Shown here piece by piece: positions 59,459-64,000 of a stretch of 64,000 nucleotides of DNA. The notes beneath the pieces are model-generated. The model was not told where the DNA came from. It saw nothing but the letters and a program-made list of their open reading frames with translations, and did no database searches. This stretch comes from Oxytricha trifallax (Eukaryota; Ciliophora; Spirotrichea; Sporadotrichida; Oxytrichidae): assembly GCA_000711775.1 (NCBI GenBank), contig ARYC01000297.1, forward strand, positions 62,001-126,000, given 5' to 3'. A program made the position numbers and the translations under genes. Each line of letters opens with the position of its first letter. Position 1 is the stretch's first letter.

Positions 59459-59872
59459 ATTGTAGGAATACATTTGATTTGGAATAAATAATTAAAAATA
59501 AATAAATATAAAATCAATTCGTGGCAGTTAACTTTCTCTAAACCTAGACAATATGGGACTTGTTCGATAGGGAATTCAAAATTAGCTGGACTTTACTATT
59601 GGCGGTACCCCTCTATCGCATTCCTGAAGCAAGATAAACGTACTTTAATTTTGACATTAAATTCTACTAAACAAATCACCCAAAATTAAAGTACGTTTAT
59701 CTTGCTTCAGGAATGCGATAGAGGGGTACCGCCAATATTAAAGTCCAGCTAATTTTGAATTCCCTATCGAACAAGTACCATATTGTCTAGGTTTCAAGAA
59801 AGTTAACTGCCACGATTTTAATTATTTATTTATTTTTAATTATTTATTCCAAATCAAATGTATTCCTACAAT
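59459..59872. repeat. Long near-perfect foldback (inverted repeat, ~193-bp arms)
   Basis: Left arm 59459-59653 and right arm 59681-59872 are reverse complements with only about 10 differences, around a 27-base loop (59654-59680). The stem starts ATTGTAGGAATACATTTGAT and its tip contains CTTTAATTTTG / CAAAATTAAAG. A GC-rich core includes GGCGGTACCCCTCTATCGCA. No coding frame was recognised in it. It directly abuts the coding sequence of the cyclic-nucleotide-domain gene. It could be a foldback transposon, a palindromic MITE or a hairpin RNA source. Confidence 0.9.
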
Positions 59873-60149
59873 AATTACAAATCAATCATTAAACTAAACA
59901 TGAATACGTGAGCTCTGTTTCTGCATTCATAGTAAGAGAGCTCTGAGGAAAATACATCTTTTAAATTAATAGAGATGTAGAGTTAGAAGACAATTGATTA
60001 TTTTAATTATTTCAATATTTTAACTGTATTTAATAAACAATGCTAAAATGTCACCACTAAATTTATGGTTAGATTTATAATTAAATAGTGAGATATTTAA
60101 TTGAAAATACTCATTTACTTTTTTAAATTTCTACCACAAATCATAAAAC

Positions 60150-61238
60150 TAAAAATACCCTAAGCTAATTCAAATGAAGAAATATTAGATTATAGCGACT
60201 ATACTCCCTAAAAATCCAGAAATAATTTGATTAAATAAAATAGAGAAAATATGAACTTGACTCATGATGGAGTTGGAGAGTATAATTTATCGTCTGAGTA
60301 ATCTCTTAAAAACAAGAATCACAATCTTATAATATATATTTACAAATCTTTATCTTAGTTTTTATCATAGTGATTTAAAAATAAATATGAATTTTGATTA
60401 GACACAAGACAATAACTTTACATAATCCCTCAAGCTGTCTAAAGTACCATATGCGAATAACATTTTATATGAGAACTCATATCAATTAATACAAACTGAA
60501 AGAGATAATTAAAATAAGTAAGCATTAAGTGCAGTAAAATTACAGATCCCTCAAGAGAGTTAAAAGTCTCTGCTACATTAAAGCAATACTGTGATTACGC
60601 CTACTACAAAATTAAATACAGAAAGAGATCGAGATTCTATCCTTTAATTTTGAATATCATTTCCATTTTATCTCAAACTTATAACTTAAGTTATCAATAG
60701 TGCTCTAAGATTAAACACATTGAGACATGATAGTAAAAGTCAACTAGACAACTTCAAAAGAGACCTCCTCGAAAAAGATATGCATAACTTACATCTTATA
60801 AGAAAAAGAAACACTTTATTACCTCAAATATCTCAGAGATCTCAATCTTAACTTCGAATATAAAAAGGAATAGGTTAAAATAATGATAATTCGGTTGAAT
60901 AAAATAACTATTAGATGAGTAACAACAACAGAAACTATCATTTTGACTAAAGATCTCACTCTGTAATGTAGAGACATATTATATCAAACTTTTCTTTGAA
61001 TAAAATGAAGACGCTTGACAATACATATGAGATATTTCAATAGGTGTCAAGCAAATTAGACCAGAAAAAGCGATTGAATAATGCGTATTTGTCACTTGCA
61101 CCCATTAAAATGGAAACTAATAATGCTAGTGCAGAAAGATATTAATAAAGAAGTTCAAGTCCAAATAAAAAGTATATACCTGTTTTTAAATAGTAAATCA
61201 TGAAAAAGAATTTGCTTAGAGTATAAAACATCATATGA
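60150..61238 (+). CDS. Asn/Gln/Ser-rich protein, function unknown
   Basis: Plus-strand coding blocks: about 60165-60330 (NSNEEILDYSDYTPQKSRNN), an AT-rich insert, then 60390-61238 (FDQTQDNNFTQSLKLSKVPY ... SSPNKKYIPVFKQQIMKKN) to TGA 61236-61238. A TGA at 60651-60653 lies in the same frame as the final stop. However, the 45 bases after it are AT-rich and might be an IES or intron rather than coding. The second half has a predicted coiled coil (DTYEIFQQVSSKLDQKKRLN). The start is not certain. It is convergent with the next gene, 64 bases separating the stops. No family recognised. Confidence 0.5.
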
Positions 61239-61301
61239 AATTAATTGAAGAATGGTAAATGATTAGTAGTATCTTATAATATCAAATTTATAATAGATTA
61301 T

Positions 61302-63997
61302 TCATTATTTTTTAATCTAAACACTTTAATTTATTAACAAGCCAGGTGTCTTAAGTATCTATTTTTTCATGAGTATACTATCTTTTTCCTAGGCGACTTC
61401 GTTATTTCTGCTAGTTTTCATTCCCTCTCTTCCTTATTAGATTTTTTCTATATAACCTTTGTTAAGTAGTCTTTGTAATCTTGGACTGAATGGCTTTGTC
61501 TCGCTTTAATAAATAGCTTTATCAAGAGATAACTTAGGTAATTTTTACTTGATAATTCTTTGCTTTGAGATTTCCAAAAGAGGTAATTGATTAGTTTACA
61601 GTTAAGGGAGGCTGCTTGTTGATTATCTAGCTGTATTGAAACCCCAATTTTTGTCTTAAATTATATCCATGTTTAAAGTATCAATTCTCTCTTTGGATTA
61701 AGAACTCAATGGCTAGAGGAAAGAAGCAGTTTCAATAAATTATGAGTCATCATTTTGAATTTATTACACTGAGTGAAAAGTGTTGTTAAACTAACTTTAA
61801 CTCAAAGACTTCTAGAAAAACTGGAATATTCCTCCTCTATTTCTGGAACTTGAATTTTTAATGAGTTTAGAAGTGTTATTGTTTTAGATTATTCTCGGAA
61901 GGCTATAAGAAGTTTGATAAATAAAAATTAAAAAATTTGATAGCCAAAGTCAATATTACGATATAATAAATGATAAAATATAGAGATACATCTTGATTTT
62001 TCAATTTGAATGAATATAATATTACTAGGCTGATAAATTTTAGAGTCATTAGTATTTTAAAAGTTAGAATTTTGTTCACCCAAATTTATAGATTATTCTT
62101 CTCTATCTATTATTAGCAAGTCAGTCAATTCCTGTTTACTGTAATTCTGCTATATTTTAAAATTCTTTTTATGGCCACTTAAATGATTGTGTAAGCTATG
62201 CAAGAACCCTGATGTATTATTATATTCCATTGATTATTCATGAATAGTCTGTAACTTCGAAGTATTCATTTCTGAACCAGCTTAACTTTCTTTAGAGTTA
62301 TAATTCTTGTCAAATAAAATTGATAACTCTTGAATACTTGAATTGTTAAAATATTAAGTTCTACTCATTTTATTAAGTTCAAGTTCTTTCATTTCAATAG
62401 ACCTACCTGCTCTTATTTTATTTCTCTCTCTATAAACTACTCCATCTTTTGGAGTAAACGTATCAATTGGATTTTACATGAGTGAATATTTTATGTTCTC
62501 TTCATCTGGAGGAAGTTAATTATCAGTGATATTTTTAATTTAAACAGATTTATCAATATCTAATAGAATTCTTTCATTTGTTTTATGATAAAGTAAAAAT
62601 AAATATTTCTCGTTTTTAAAACGCCCTTCTTTAATAGCATACATCCTTGTGAGATGCTCTTTATTAAGGGTTTTTGAATTGTATTTGAGAAATTTAACTT
62701 TATAGGATCTATGATTATGAGTTTGCCTTCATGCGTAAATGTAAACCTTGTTTTACCATCGTCCAAATTAAGCTGTTTATTTATCTATTAAGATTCTTAC
62801 TGTGCTTTCAAATTTAATTCCAAATGTCTTTGTTCATCTCTCAGTTTTTTCCTTCTCTGCCAATCGATTAAACTTTCTACATCTTTTTCTTGGGAAGTTG
62901 CAGTTGGATTTCTCATGTTTCTATTGTAGTATTCATTTAATGTAATAAACTTTAAACTGCTTTCCTTCCTGCTTAGATTTATACTGTTCCTTGAATTACT
63001 TCGTTAAGTCTTAAAACCACCTTGATTATTAATTAAGTCTTTCAATAGTATTTAGCTGGAGGTTTTTTTCATTAGTTTCTATGGTGAATCTTTATTTCTT
63101 TGGGTATCAGCTGATTAACCCCATGTTAATTTGCTGTTGTCAAGCATCTCATAAAATTGCAAATCAGTAGGGTGGAAATTTTCATTATTTGGGGAATAAA
63201 TATCTGGTAAGCTTATATTCAAAGAATTATAAATAATAATAATATCAAATTTTAAGAGTTGTATGGAATTAAACGCTTAATTATCTTATTTTTTAAAATA
63301 TCAAGAATTTTCAATTTTACATATATGACATATTAGCGAAAAAATTGTTTCTCTTAAAGTTTTAATTATATATTTTTCTAATTTTTTCCAAATATTGGAT
63401 TACAAGGGTTATGACAATTTAAACATATGAATATATCTTTATTAGTTCTATTGTTATGATTAAAATTGATATAAATTTCCTTAAGATTATGAATATGACG
63501 ATATTATCATTAGTCAATTGTAAGTTATTTATTTATGATTTGACAAATTAAACTTTTCTACTAAAAGACATGGTGACATCTAAATGAGCAGGTATTGGCT
63601 CTTCATCACCTAACCAATCATTCTAATCTTAAAAAGGTGAATCAGTATATTGAAATTATGTTTGCTACAATCTAATGCACGAACTTATGAATTATGTTGA
63701 GGCATTTGTCAAAAGATGCTGCTTCATTTGAGTTTTAAGTATATTTTTGGAGTAGTAATATGCCTCCCATCTATCCATTATTTCATCAAAAATTTAACAA
63801 GCTACATTCACAGAATGCTTTGAAGCTATTAAGTTTGGAATTTATTCTATATATTCGAATTCTGGGACTTCATCTACAATTAATGGCTTATAATAGGATT
63901 CTTCCATCTTGATTTAAATTTATCCATCTTCTCTAATTTATACCTACGGAGAGATATTTTTGAATGATTCCTAGGTTTAACGAAATTCTTCTTCCAT
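61302..63997 (-). CDS. C2orf81/DUF4639-like protein, in several segments
   Basis: The likely start is ATG 63997-63995 at the window edge (MEEEFRQTQESFKNISPQVQ), though it may begin upstream; stop TGA 61304-61302. The first block (to about 63560) contains SKHSVNVACQIFDEIMDRWE and QNDWLGDEEPIPAHLD. This pattern, a helix followed by W-x-x-DEEP-x5-D, recalls C2orf81/DUF4639 proteins. Further blocks: 62645-63195 (YSPNNENFHPTDLQFYEMLD; DDGKTRFTFTHEGKLIIIDP), 62030-62580 (PDEENIKYSLMQNPIDTFTP) and 61302-61890 (LDKAIYQSETKPFSPRLQRL), separated by AT-rich inserts (about 63200-63550, 62585-62640, 61895-62025). The assignment to the family rests on a short motif and is weak. Confidence 0.5.
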
Positions 63998-64000
63998 TTA

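Noticed and set aside
1-64000. Euplotes-like code (TGA as Cys)
   Set aside because: TGA clearly ends RPL11 and other genes, and TAA/TAG are frequent inside genes; the code is the Gln type.

Overview
The window reads as germline (micronuclear) DNA of a spirotrich ciliate of the Oxytricha / Stylonychia / Tetmemena type. Three observations support this. (1) Long reading frames appear only if TAA and TAG are read as glutamine and TGA as the stop; in the standard code every gene breaks into short pieces. (2) Several conserved genes are cut by short AT-rich inserts flanked by short direct repeats, as expected of internal eliminated sequences (IESs) between pointers. The ribosomal protein L11 gene shows two, confirmed by homology. 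(3) A 4-kb transposon with about 78-bp inverted ends starting CAAAACCCC and an ATT target duplication matches the telomere-bearing elements (TBEs) of oxytrichids. All translations were made by eye with this code; nothing was searched.

Layout. 1-1700: pieces of intron-rich minus-strand genes. 1700-5200: very AT-rich, with short coding islands that look like widely separated gene segments (MDSs). 5200-12230: three minus-strand genes in pieces. 12330-28300: dynactin p25 (DCTN5), a 743-residue coiled-coil protein, RPL11, a LisH/MINDY-type deubiquitinase, a RING/TRAF-type zinc-finger protein, a cytosolic (M14) carboxypeptidase and an AGC-type protein kinase. 28390-28870: a MITE-like element. 28900-39940: PEX11, two large coiled-coil/low-complexity proteins, a BAP31-like membrane protein, an alpha/beta hydrolase and another coiled-coil protein. 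40017-48852: an 8.8-kb transposon. 49086-50535: a 96-residue protein gene and a W/EKW-rich gene in which transposons lie. 50536-55438: a nearly full TBE joined to a fragment of a second TBE. 55884-56145: a second MITE. 57600-63997: a cyclic-nucleotide-binding-domain protein, a 414-bp near-perfect foldback, and two Gln/Asn-rich genes.

The most unusual item is the 8.8-kb element. Its TA-flanked ends begin AAACCCC. It carries a DDE (IS630/Tc1 superfamily) transposase, a homologue of the TBE '22-kDa' protein, an intact 743-residue protein with a chromodomain-like start and a Josephin-like cysteine protease core (Cys267, His388, Asp403), and a 922-codon frame of unknown function. I do not know a described ciliate element with this gene set.

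A second theme is a lone in-frame TGA inside otherwise long open frames of at least six unrelated genes. The best case is DCTN5, where alignment to the family continues at constant spacing past the TGA. Ordinary TGA stops coexist in RPL11, the MINDY gene and the carboxypeptidase. Readthrough or context-dependent decoding, decayed germline alleles and base errors are all possible.
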